This document shows positions 29,419-38,147 of a stretch of 64,000 nucleotides of DNA, piece after piece. The stretch's first letter is position 1. Every line of letters begins with the position of its first letter. Source of the stretch: Helicobacter bilis ATCC 51630 (lineage in GTDB: Bacteria > Campylobacterota > Campylobacteria > Campylobacterales > Helicobacteraceae); contig NZ_JMKW01000003.1 of assembly GCF_000686565.1 (NCBI RefSeq), forward strand, positions 62,001 to 126,000. Reading direction: 5' to 3'. Made by a program: the position numbers and the translations under genes. The notes below the pieces were generated by a model that worked only from the letters and a program-made list of their open reading frames with translations, did no database searches and was not told the origin of the DNA.

Positions 29419-30029
29419 AATCTATATATTTCCGCCATTCGTGCAAACTTTTTGATGAGAATAAAAAGATTCCAAAAGAAGTGTTTGATGAGATTTTAGA
29501 AGTGGGCAGATTATCGCCAAGTTCCTTTGGGCTAGAGCCTACAAGGCTACTTGTGTTGCGTAGCGATGAGGCAAAAGCGGCTTTGCGTCCATTATGCTGG
29601 AATCAGCCTCAAATCACAACGGCAAGTGAAGTTGTCATCTTTAAAAGTTTGCAAAATGACTTAGTCCCGCCAAGTGAATATACAAAGCAAAATACCTTTA
29701 GACGCAAAATGGATTTGGGTGCGTATCAGGCATTTTGTGATCGCTTGGGTGGATACTTGAAAGAGCGGGGGTTAGATTCTGGTGAGTCGCTTTATCATTG
29801 GAGTAGCAAACAGGCTTATATTATGGCGACTTATATGGTAGCCTATGCGAGTTTCTTAGGGATTGATACTTGCTATATTGAGGGCTATGAGAAAAGGGAG
29901 GTGGAAAAACTCTACGGGCTTGATCCATTTAAAGAGCAGGTGAGCCTTATTGTGTGCTTTGGCTATCGTGGCAAGGAACAACAGCCAAGATATAGAATCT
30001 CACTTGATGACTTGGTGGAATATAAATAA
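29361..30029 (+). pseudogene. Nitroreductase-family NAD(P)H oxidoreductase lacking a proper start
   Basis: FMN-dependent reductase of the nitroreductase family: FRHSCKLFDENKKIPKE (29430 on), RLSPSSFGLEPTRLL, WSSKQAYIMATYM and IVCFGYRG are all typical. The frame is open from 29361, but no ATG, GTG or TTG lies upstream of the conserved FRHSCK. The first start codon, a GTG at 29481, would remove the FMN-binding N-terminus. The upstream bases lie in the galE fragment in another frame. The gene is probably non-functional unless a rare start codon is used. Confidence 0.65.
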
Positions 30030-30347
30030 AGTTAAATCCGACTTATAAAAACATAAAGATTTAAAGGCTTGTAGGTCGATCTTTTGATGATATAGACTTA
30101 AAAAATTAAAATATATCTAAATAAGCATTTTAACTCAAAGTAAAGACAAGTTATTTTTGTTAGAGACATTTATATTGAAGCATAAACAAGTCCTTGCGTG
30201 ATAAGAATATATTGGATAATCTTGCAGATTCTAGTGATATTTATCCAATTATACTAGCAACATTTTTTAATCAAAAATATACACATTACCACATATTTTT
30301 AGTGTCGCAAACATACATTTATGCCTTTGTTATCGTTTCCATTATTG
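30030..30347. other. Gap before the HTH-OLD operon
   Basis: About 320 bp of AT-rich DNA with no supported gene. The operator-like palindrome and promoter that follow are listed separately. Confidence 0.4.
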
Positions 30348-30378
30348 TATTTATTTTACATTTTTTGTAAAATAAATA
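30348..30378. promoter_or_regulatory. Perfect 13-bp inverted repeat, candidate operator
   Basis: TATTTATTTTACA (30348-30360) and TGTAAAATAAATA (30366-30378) are exact complements separated by TTTTT. The right arm ends on the base just before the -35 box at 30379. The arrangement suggests a binding site for a dimeric regulator, the obvious candidate being the helix-turn-helix protein encoded next. It could also act as an AT-rich UP element. Confidence 0.6.
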
Positions 30379-30407
30379 TTGACAAAATATTTTATAAAGG
30401 CTATAAT
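30379..30407 (+). promoter_or_regulatory. Consensus sigma-70 promoter of the HTH-OLD operon
   Basis: TTGACA at 30379-30384 and TATAAT at 30402-30407 with a 17-bp spacer match the consensus exactly, which is unusual in Helicobacter where -35 boxes are normally weak. Transcription would start near 30414, about 45 bp before the ATG at 30459. Confidence 0.75.
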
Positions 30408-30458
30408 TTCGCAAGTTGTAAATGCTTAACACATTAACTAGAATCTAAAAGGATTATT

Positions 30459-31004
30459 ATGACTCAACAAAAAAATAAAACAAACACAGACCAAACAAGT
30501 CAAGCCCCTCCAAAACTACTACGAGAGCGACTAAAAGAGATTGAGATTCGGCTTGTAGATTTAGCGGACTTTTTAAATATCTCTCGCCCCACAGCATACA
30601 AATTCATACAAATGTATGAGACGGGTTATAAGGACAGCATAGAAGCAAAATTGCTAAAATTCTTTGATTTTGTGATGAGTGAAAAAGGGCTTACTAAAAG
30701 CAAGGCAATGAGCTATATCGTGGAAAATCTCGTGCAACCAAAGGCAAAAAGCACGCAGGATAGGGCTCAAATCATTGCAAATCTTTTAAAAAAGGAAAAC
30801 AGCGTGAAAATAGAATTTATTGATATGGTAGCACAAACGCAGGTGCTAGATCCCATTTTAGAATATTTGCTAGAGTGTCAAAAGATTCTAGCAAAAAGCA
30901 AAAGGGCATTAAACGAAGAAGAAGTGGCAAAAATTATGCCATTAAATGAGCTTTACAACAAGCTTGGCTTACGACTTGACATTAAGATCAAGGAGCAAAA
31001 ATGA
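30459..31004 (+). CDS. Helix-turn-helix protein, putative regulator of the adjacent OLD-family nuclease
   Basis: A 181-residue soluble protein. After a polar N-terminus, residues about 24-60 (RLVDLADFLNISRPTAYKF) form a helix-turn-helix with the SRPTAYK recognition helix, like small phage-type or antitoxin-type repressors. The remaining 120 residues are helical and charged and may dimerise or contact the partner. The stop overlaps the start of the OLD-family gene (ATGA, 31001-31004), so the two are made together. The palindrome before the promoter fits autorepression. It could be a regulator, an antitoxin-like control protein, or a component of the defence complex. Family not identified. Confidence 0.7.
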   Translation: MTQQKNKTNTDQTSQAPPKLLRERLKEIEIRLVDLADFLNISRPTAYKFIQMYETGYKDSIEAKLLKFFDFVMSEKGLTKSKAMSYIVENLVQPKAKSTQDRAQIIANLLKKENSVKIEFIDMVAQTQVLDPILEYLLECQKILAKSKRALNEEEVAKIMPLNELYNKLGLRLDIKIKEQK

Positions 31005-33538
31005 ATACGCGAAGCATAATATTTGAAAATTTTAGGAATCTAGGCATATCAGATTCTAAGCAAGAAAACCTTAGCAATAAATTGCAACTAGGATCTATTG
31101 ATAGAGAGCATATCGGTGGATTATTAGACCTGCTTGGTGGCAATAATGATGGGAAAAGCAATGGGCTAGATGGCTTGGTTAGTCTTGGAGAGAAAAATCT
31201 ATGTAAAGATGATATTCCAAACTTCATAGGTTATGAGAATAAGATTCCAAAACTCATACTTCAATATGAGATAACCACACAAGATAAAATTTTAGCTATA
31301 AAAAATGTGGAAAATGAAGTTGATAGGGATTCAAAAGATATTGAATCCAACTTTACAAACAAAACATTTGGAATGTTTTTTACACCAGATTCCATTGACA
31401 ATTGCAAAAGATATAAAAGCTTTAATAGTGATGAAGAATGCAAGGAATATTGGCAAAACATTTTAGATTCAGACCTATATGCTATTTATGATTATGATGA
31501 GCAAAATGATAAAAGCAAACGCCGTCCAGAAATTCGAATCATATCTAAAAAATATAATTTCGTATTTTTTTGTAGCACACAAACTGACAATGAGTTTCCA
31601 AAGTCAATGTTTTGCTTTATGGCGATTAGAAAGAATATTAATGAAATCAAACATTCCGAACACGCAATAAAAATTAATTGCAAATTTTTCATACATTTTG
31701 ATTCCAAAACACCCAAAAATTGCGATGATGCAAGTTTATTGCGACAATTTTTAAAAGAAGATTTTGAGACAAGGACATACAGCTCCAAAGATATACAGCC
31801 TACACAGCCCACAACACAAAAAAGCGAGTCACTTTGCTACAAAGCAATCTTAAGTTTTGAAAATGATAAGACAATATATAGGACGACATTGCCTAAAAAA
31901 GAAACACAGCATAAATATGCTGATAGTGAGATTCTAAAAAAGATCCAAGATGAGTTTAAACAAAAGTTTATGGACTGGGAGAGTATCAAAGACTACGCAA
32001 ATGGAAAAAATTATGAAAAAAAGTCTTGTATAGAGCAGTATAATCTTATCGTAAAAAAATACAAACTTATAGAAAATACACTTCATATTCCGCAGTTTGT
32101 AGCACTTTATAATGAGCTAAAAAAGCTGTTTAAACATTTAGAAAGCGAGTATTCAAAGTTTGTTAATATAACAGAATTTATTGATTTAGAATCTTTGCAA
32201 ACAAGCACACAAGACATTGATGTGATTGCTAAAGCTTTTGGCATTACCTTTATGCCAAAGATTATACTTTATAAAGAACAAGCCCTAAGCGATAAGGATT
32301 TAGAATCTAGCGGGGATAACCTTGCAAATTCTGCATTTTTTACAATGCTTTTTAAGATTCTAGAAGTCAATATAACAGATATACAAAATGATCTAAAAAG
32401 TGCGGCAAATAAACGCAAGGCACGAGAAAGAGAGCTTGATAAAAGATGTGAAAAAATTAATGAAAGATTTAATGCCCTCTATTGCTTAAGTGATGATGTA
32501 TATAATTTTAGTATGCGTCTTGAAGACAACAAGATTGCTTTTTGTATGGAAAAAAATAATGAAGCGATATATCTCAAACAACAAAGCACAGGCTTTAGAA
32601 AATTTTTCAATCTCTTTTTTAACTTTCTCTACAAAGGCGAGATTGGCAGGGGCGATATTGTCCTAATTGATGAGCCAGAAAATAGCCTAAGCATACCCGC
32701 CCAAAGGGATTTGCGTAAGTTTCTCAAAGACTATGGCAGGAAAAGTGGGATTTTATTTATCATAGCCACACATTCGCCCTCTATGCTAGATATTACCCAC
32801 CTTGATGAAGTGCGGATTGTAAAGGCATTAAACTCTTTAGAATCTAGCGAGATAGAAAATCCAAAAGGCTCACTTATTATTAATGACTTCTCAATGCTAG
32901 GCTATGGGGAAAGTGATACGTTAAATGATATATACAAAGCATTGGGTGAGAACATTAGGTTTGATGAAACGAAGCTTATATTTGTAGAGGGCATTATGGA
33001 TTCTAATATTTTAAACGCATATAGCCAGATTTATGACGACAAAGATTCTAATAAACTTATATTTTTGCCAATTAGCGGACTTGGTGGCAAGGGAGATTTA
33101 GAAGCTAGTGATAATAATGAGTTAAGCTTTAGCCTTGAGCAAAAGCAAAAAGCACAAAATCTTATCACTTTTGCAAAAAGATTGCGTATCCATCCCATTT
33201 TGCTAGTGGATAATGACAGAGCAGGAAAGGCTATGAAACAAGGCGTTGAAGATGAAGAAAAACTTAAAAACGATCTTTCAGTCATTACGCTTAAAGATAT
33301 TTTTGAAAATGCAAGTGGAGCAATAAAAAATAATGTCTATGCCATAGAATCTTTATTTAGCAAGGCAGATAGAGAAAAATTTGGCTTTGATACTTGCAAA
33401 GAAAACAAGCAATCAAATATTGTCTCAAGTGTGTTTAAAAACACAGAGAATCTAAAAGAAAAACTCTCACAAGAAAGCAAGAAAAACCTTAATGAACTAT
33501 TTGCTTACCTTGTTGGACTTAAAGAGGCAGATGAGTAA
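31001..33538 (+). CDS. OLD-family ATPase with C-terminal TOPRIM nuclease domain
   Basis: An 845-residue protein with an SMC/ABC-type ATPase split by a long insert, followed by a TOPRIM domain. Walker A GGNNDGKS is at residues 46-53, after the usual IIFENFRNLG start. A coiled region lies near 460-490 and the signature-like KQQSTGFRKFF near 528. Walker B DIVLIDEPE is at about 552-560 and the switch-region IIATHSPSM just after. The TOPRIM part carries the catalytic Glu in FVEG (663) and the DxD in LLVDNDRAG (737-739). OLD and GajA nucleases with this plan act in phage exclusion. No UvrD-like helicase (GajB) is next to it; its partner is the HTH protein. Defence function is inference. Confidence 0.88.
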   Translation: MNTRSIIFENFRNLGISDSKQENLSNKLQLGSIDREHIGGLLDLLGGNNDGKSNGLDGLVSLGEKNLCKDDIPNFIGYENKIPKLILQYEITTQDKILAIKNVENEVDRDSKDIESNFTNKTFGMFFTPDSIDNCKRYKSFNSDEECKEYWQNILDSDLYAIYDYDEQNDKSKRRPEIRIISKKYNFVFFCSTQTDNEFPKSMFCFMAIRKNINEIKHSEHAIKINCKFFIHFDSKTPKNCDDASLLRQFLKEDFETRTYSSKDIQPTQPTTQKSESLCYKAILSFENDKTIYRTTLPKKETQHKYADSEILKKIQDEFKQKFMDWESIKDYANGKNYEKKSCIEQYNLIVKKYKLIENTLHIPQFVALYNELKKLFKHLESEYSKFVNITEFIDLESLQTSTQDIDVIAKAFGITFMPKIILYKEQALSDKDLESSGDNLANSAFFTMLFKILEVNITDIQNDLKSAANKRKARERELDKRCEKINERFNALYCLSDDVYNFSMRLEDNKIAFCMEKNNEAIYLKQQSTGFRKFFNLFFNFLYKGEIGRGDIVLIDEPENSLSIPAQRDLRKFLKDYGRKSGILFIIATHSPSMLDITHLDEVRIVKALNSLESSEIENPKGSLIINDFSMLGYGESDTLNDIYKALGENIRFDETKLIFVEGIMDSNILNAYSQIYDDKDSNKLIFLPISGLGGKGDLEASDNNELSFSLEQKQKAQNLITFAKRLRIHPILLVDNDRAGKAMKQGVEDEEKLKNDLSVITLKDIFENASGAIKNNVYAIESLFSKADREKFGFDTCKENKQSNIVSSVFKNTENLKEKLSQESKKNLNELFAYLVGLKEADE

Positions 33539-33596
33539 CATACAGCAAAGCATTGTAATAAAAAAAATAAGTCTGACTCTAGATCCTAAAATTCCA

Positions 33597-35207
33597 TTAC
33601 AAAAGCTTTTCTGGCATAATCTTTGCCAAGGTTTTATAGAATCTAAGCCATACGCTTGTATTTGGTGAGACGGAGAATTTTTGCACACCATTTTCATCTT
33701 CTAGCTCCCAATGACATTTTTGCGTATTTGTATCACATACGATTTTATAGGAATCTTGCATTTGAGATTCTGTAATCTTGTGTAATTGCTCGGCTAACTC
33801 TTTATTTTTAAAAAATACAATGCTTTCAGTATTTAGCATAGCTGATCTATAATCAAGATTAAAGCTACCCACAGCAATGGTGTGAGAATCTATAATCATG
33901 TATTTTGAGTGAAGACTTACTTTACCTTTTGATGAATGATAGAATTTTACCTTATCCTTTAGCCTTGCCTTTTTAGATTCTAAGTTTGGATACTCATAGA
34001 CTTGCACGCCCATCAAAGCAAGTTTATCTCTATAATTTTCCCAATGTGAATACACAGGTATGACATCAACAGAGGCAAGTGAGTTTGTAAGAATCTTAAT
34101 GGTAATCCCCCTATTTTGTATGAAATCACGCCATATATCCATAGCTGCAACGCCCGGAACAAGATATGATGAAGAGATGACAATAGATTCTTTTGCATGG
34201 CTAAGATTATAAGATAGGGCTTCAAGGATAGGCGTTGTGAATGGACCATTGCCTTTATCAATCTTTTCTGGTGAATCCGCTAGGAATGTGCCCTCACCCC
34301 AAGTCATGTTAAATTCTTTATTTTTATATTTTGCTTTAAACACTTCCATATCGCTTAGGTATTCTTCCCAATCAGCTTTACCTACATTATATTGTTTGGC
34401 TTGTTCTTCTGGGCTTTTTGCTTTTTTGCGATATTTTTCTAATTTTCTCTTACTTGGGAAGAGATTTACAGGGATACTTCTTTTGTAATTCCAAAATTCT
34501 TCAAAGTTTAGTTTCGCATCTTTTGCGATATTGCCAATAAACAATAAATCCGTATCAGTAAAATTCACACTTGCATTTTCAAAATATTCATCAGCTATAT
34601 TTCTACCACCCATGATTAATGCGGTATCATCAAAGATAAAAAGCTTATTATGCATGCGTTTATTAATGCGACTGAAGTTAAATATCGCCTCAAATGCATG
34701 CATAGGACCAAAGCGAAAAAAGTATGGATTAAAGATTCTCACTTCAATATTTTCATGATTATCAAGCATCATTAAGTCATAAAAGTCTGATGAGATTCCA
34801 TTATCATCAATTAAGATTCTAATCTTTACACCGCGATTTGCCGCCTCATAAAGCTCTCTTGCAAGTAGCCTTGAAGTGAGTTCATTTTTATAGATATAGG
34901 TTTGAATGTCAATGGTTTTTGTAGCCATCTGCACGAAACCTAATCTGTGTAAAAGCGCACTTGAGCCATCAGCAATGATTAATGCGCCATCTTTTTTTTG
35001 CTCTAACTCTTCCTTATAAGGCTCTGCAATAGGGCTTTTAAAGCTATTGTATTGTGGGGTATAATGTGTTTTGATACTATGATTCATAGAAGTTAGCGGC
35101 GAACACGCACTAAAAATAAGTAACACTAAGATACACAATAAAAGCGCACCAAGCAGTGATAAACTCACGCTTAGCATTGTAATAAAGTCTGGCATTGTTT
35201 TTCCCAT
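33597..35207 (-). CDS. Phospholipase D/cardiolipin synthase-like membrane protein
   Basis: A 536-residue protein with two HKD motifs, MHNKLFIFDDTALIMGGRN near residue 195 and LHSKYMIIDSHTIAVGSFN near 430, the catalytic pair of the phospholipase D superfamily. The N-terminus has one hydrophobic segment ending in SACSPLT, either a signal anchor or a lipobox. The layout fits ClsC/YmdC-like cardiolipin synthases that join two phospholipids. It starts 5 bp after the pepD stop, so the two are one transcript. An alternative ATG lies 12 bp inside. Confidence 0.87.
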   Translation of the reverse strand: MGKTMPDFITMLSVSLSLLGALLLCILVLLIFSACSPLTSMNHSIKTHYTPQYNSFKSPIAEPYKEELEQKKDGALIIADGSSALLHRLGFVQMATKTIDIQTYIYKNELTSRLLARELYEAANRGVKIRILIDDNGISSDFYDLMMLDNHENIEVRIFNPYFFRFGPMHAFEAIFNFSRINKRMHNKLFIFDDTALIMGGRNIADEYFENASVNFTDTDLLFIGNIAKDAKLNFEEFWNYKRSIPVNLFPSKRKLEKYRKKAKSPEEQAKQYNVGKADWEEYLSDMEVFKAKYKNKEFNMTWGEGTFLADSPEKIDKGNGPFTTPILEALSYNLSHAKESIVISSSYLVPGVAAMDIWRDFIQNRGITIKILTNSLASVDVIPVYSHWENYRDKLALMGVQVYEYPNLESKKARLKDKVKFYHSSKGKVSLHSKYMIIDSHTIAVGSFNLDYRSAMLNTESIVFFKNKELAEQLHKITESQMQDSYKIVCDTNTQKCHWELEDENGVQKFSVSPNTSVWLRFYKTLAKIMPEKLL

Positions 35208-35211
35208 ATAC

Positions 35212-36762
35212 TTATATCGTTTCCATAAAGTCTTGCAAGATCGCTACTATAACCCCAGCACTCTCAATCCATACTTCTTCATTGATAGAATGCGGTGCGT
35301 TGATTGATGGACCAATGCTTAAGGCAATGATATCAGATAGCCCCAAATCTTTAAATCTTTTAAGTAAGATTCCACACTCAAGCCCTGCGTGTAACTCTAC
35401 TATTTTTGGCGTTATATTGAATGGCTTTGTGTGTTTTTGCATACTCATACACATTGCTTTTAGAATCTCTTTTAGACCGCATGAATCTTTTATCTCTTCT
35501 GTTTCACATAAAGCTTTATTTATGCTACTAGATGCTATGCTTTTATCCTGCTTTTCCCATGGGGCATAATATTCACTTATTTTTATTTGCAGACTCTCTT
35601 TTTTTTGCTTTGACTGCTCTTTTTCTAGAATCTTTTTTAGTTGAGTTAAGTTATCCTGCAATAAATCATTTGTATTAGTACGCCCCATGAATGCAAGAGA
35701 TAGATTCCCATTTGCAAATGAGATGTGTGAGAGACTACGAGAGTTTTGCACCGCATTTTCTATACTATCAAGCACACCTATATTTAAACTTAAAAGTAGA
35801 TTGTATAGAATCTTAAACTCTATGCCATTTGGTGTTTGTAAAAAGACTTCATTTGTTTTATCAAGCAATTCATTATGCTCTTCTTTTAGCTCTTCAAATA
35901 CAAAAAATTCATTTGATTCTATACTTAGTTTTTGCTTACTTGCGATGATTAGCTTTGAGTGCATGGGGATTGAGTTGCGTTTCTCTCCACCTTTCCAGTT
36001 AATCACATATAAGGAATCCTTTTCACTCTCATTTAAAGCTTTATCTAAGAAATATATGCTTTGAAGTATTGCATTTTGATAGTTTGGCAAAGGATTATTA
36101 ATATCTAATCCACTATGCCCACCGGCAAAATTCCTTGAAGAAAGGACATAATAATGATAATTTAGCGGAATTTCTTGTGTGATAAATTCACTTTGATAAT
36201 TTAAGTCAAAGCCGCCCGCACAGCTTATAGTAATCTCACCTAAGACTTCAGAATCAAGATTAAGTAATATCTTAGATTGAATAGGAATCTCTAGCCCTTT
36301 TGCCCCTATCATACCCACCTCTTCATCATTTGTGAAAAGAAACTCTGCGTGAATGCCCTGCTGCATGAAATACATCATAATCGCCATACCCATGCCATTA
36401 TCCGCCCCAAGACTAGAATCTTGTGCTTTTAGCCAAGTTTGTTCAATATTATTGCTTTTTCTCTTTGTTTGCAAAAGATTTAACGCTAGATTTTGCGCTG
36501 CAAGTCCAACGCACACCATATCATAATGACATTGAAAACATACTTTAGATTCTGTATTTTCTTTATATGCAAGTATATTGCCAACAGAATCTTTTTTTAT
36601 TGCATAGTCATTTGATTTGGCAAAAGATTCTAAAAATGCTGCCATCTCGTTTGTATTAAAGCTACCATGCGGGATTGTCGTTAATTGATAAAAAATATTT
36701 AGTATTGCCTGTGTGAAAGAGCTTATCGCAGACATTATGCTATCCTTAAAATCAGTATTCAT
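35212..36762 (-). CDS. pepD: Aminoacyl-histidine dipeptidase (PepD, M20C)
   Basis: A 516-residue zinc peptidase that cleaves Xaa-His dipeptides. Metal-site segments are visible: QCHYDMV, LGADNGMG, FTNDEEVGMIG and the GGHSGLDIN segment, plus HAGLECGIL near the C-terminus. The length matches the PepD family. It is followed directly by the phospholipase D-like gene. Confidence 0.93.
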   Translation of the reverse strand: MNTDFKDSIMSAISSFTQAILNIFYQLTTIPHGSFNTNEMAAFLESFAKSNDYAIKKDSVGNILAYKENTESKVCFQCHYDMVCVGLAAQNLALNLLQTKRKSNNIEQTWLKAQDSSLGADNGMGMAIMMYFMQQGIHAEFLFTNDEEVGMIGAKGLEIPIQSKILLNLDSEVLGEITISCAGGFDLNYQSEFITQEIPLNYHYYVLSSRNFAGGHSGLDINNPLPNYQNAILQSIYFLDKALNESEKDSLYVINWKGGEKRNSIPMHSKLIIASKQKLSIESNEFFVFEELKEEHNELLDKTNEVFLQTPNGIEFKILYNLLLSLNIGVLDSIENAVQNSRSLSHISFANGNLSLAFMGRTNTNDLLQDNLTQLKKILEKEQSKQKKESLQIKISEYYAPWEKQDKSIASSSINKALCETEEIKDSCGLKEILKAMCMSMQKHTKPFNITPKIVELHAGLECGILLKRFKDLGLSDIIALSIGPSINAPHSINEEVWIESAGVIVAILQDFMETI

Positions 36763-36879
36763 TCATAATAAGACTACATTATAACCTTGAAAATTATATT
36801 TTTGATAAATCTTTTTGTTTAATAAAAGCCCTTTAAATTTTGATAGAATCTTGCCTTTACTTTATAATAAGGAGCATAC

Positions 36880-37380
36880 ATGAAAATATTAGTCATTCAA
36901 GGACCAAATCTAAACATGTTAGGACACAGAGACCCAAGACTATATGGGACTATGACGCTAGAACAAATCCATAATAATATGAGCGCATTTGCTGCGACAC
37001 AAAAGGGTGCAAATGGTGAGTCTTTGGAACTTGAGTTTTTTCAAAGCAATTTTGAAGGGGAGATAATTGATAAATTGCAAGAATGCGTTGGTGGTGAATA
37101 TGATGGCGTAATTATGAATCCGGGTGGTTTAACGCATACTTCTATTTGCGTAGCCGATGCGATCGTAGCATCTGGTGTGCCTGTGATTGAAGCACATTTA
37201 AGTAATATCCATGCAAGAGAGCCTGAAAGAAGAGTAAGCGTAACTGGTGCGGTGAGTGTGGGCATTATCTCTGGCTTTGGACCACTAAGCTATCATCTAG
37301 CACTCATTGCTATTATGAATGTGATAAATGAACTCAATATGCTAAAACAAAGTCAGCAACAAGCACAACAGCAATCTTAG
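36880..37380 (+). CDS. aroQ: Type II 3-dehydroquinate dehydratase (AroQ)
   Basis: Third step of the shikimate pathway: converts 3-dehydroquinate to 3-dehydroshikimate. The 166-residue length and the motifs VIQGPNLNMLGHRDPRLYG (catalytic Arg/Tyr loop), NPGGLTHTS and EAHLSNIHARE are typical. A Gln-rich C-terminal tail is unremarkable. A strong AAGGAGC ribosome site precedes the ATG. Confidence 0.96.
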   Translation: MKILVIQGPNLNMLGHRDPRLYGTMTLEQIHNNMSAFAATQKGANGESLELEFFQSNFEGEIIDKLQECVGGEYDGVIMNPGGLTHTSICVADAIVASGVPVIEAHLSNIHAREPERRVSVTGAVSVGIISGFGPLSYHLALIAIMNVINELNMLKQSQQQAQQQS

Positions 37381-37490
37381 TGTATTAAAAACACTAACAC
37401 TAGAGTAAATAAAGCTATTTTTTGTCAAAACCTAAGATAGCTTTATATCGCCTTAAATAGCATATAGCTTATGAATTTTTTTTGTCGCAT

Positions 37491-37532
37491 AAAGCCCTTA
37501 ATTGCTATATACTTAAAAGCTTAAAGGGCTTT
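37491..37532. terminator. Inverted repeat between aroQ and bcp
   Basis: AAAGCCCTT (37491-37499) pairs with AAGGGCTTT (37524-37532). A second pair, TAAAGCTAT and ATAGCTTTA, lies at 37410-37445. Both sit between convergent genes, so they probably end transcription; loops are long and no clear T-run follows. Confidence 0.4.
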
Positions 37533-37638
37533 GAATATTATCTCTTCAGTGCTATTAAAATCTTATGTCTTTATATTCTCTTTCAATTTAAGTTCATTAC
37601 ACATAAAAGATAGAAAAATATGAGAACAAATACAGAAT

Positions 37639-38124
37639 CTATTTGTTTTTATCTAAATTTGTAAGGTATGTAAGGATTGTTTGTGCGTGTCCTTTTGCTT
37701 TGACATTATAAAAAGATTCTATAATTTTTCCTTTTTGTATGATAAAGGTGCTACGATAGATCCCCTGCACTTCTTTACCATACATTATCTTTTTACCATA
37801 GGCATGATATTTCATCGCTACACTTTTATCACTATCGCTTAAAAGCACGACATTTAAATCCTTGCTTTGTATAAACTTTTTATGTGTTGCGGGTTTATCT
37901 GGGCTAATGCCTATAATAATGGCATTATGCTTTTGAAAAGATTCTTGTAAAGCACTAAACTCTTGTGCCTCTGTGGTGCAACCACTCGTATTATCCTTTG
38001 GATAAAAATATAAAATGATTGTATAATCTAGCAAATCCTCTAAAGCAATCACCACATTATCTTCATTTGGTAAGCTAAATAATGGGGCTGTATCTCCTGC
38101 TTTTAACTGCATTTTTTCACTCAT
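37639..38124 (-). CDS. bcp: Thioredoxin-dependent peroxiredoxin, Bcp/PrxQ type
   Basis: Reduces hydrogen peroxide and lipid peroxides in the cytoplasm. The 161-residue product has YPKDNTSGCTTEAQEF, the PrxQ active site with the peroxidatic Cys near residue 51. The five-residue-later resolving Cys seen in some PrxQ is replaced, so the enzyme would use a one-Cys or intermolecular route. The gene ends an apparent putA-bcp unit with a 23-bp gap. Confidence 0.94.
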   Translation of the reverse strand: MSEKMQLKAGDTAPLFSLPNEDNVVIALEDLLDYTIILYFYPKDNTSGCTTEAQEFSALQESFQKHNAIIIGISPDKPATHKKFIQSKDLNVVLLSDSDKSVAMKYHAYGKKIMYGKEVQGIYRSTFIIQKGKIIESFYNVKAKGHAQTILTYLTNLDKNK

Positions 38125-38147
38125 CTTTTTTCCCTTATATATAGAAT

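Noticed and set aside
37410-37445. Inverted repeat that could have been a small RNA or riboswitch
   Set aside because: Only a simple stem with an 18-base loop; position after aroQ fits a terminator better.
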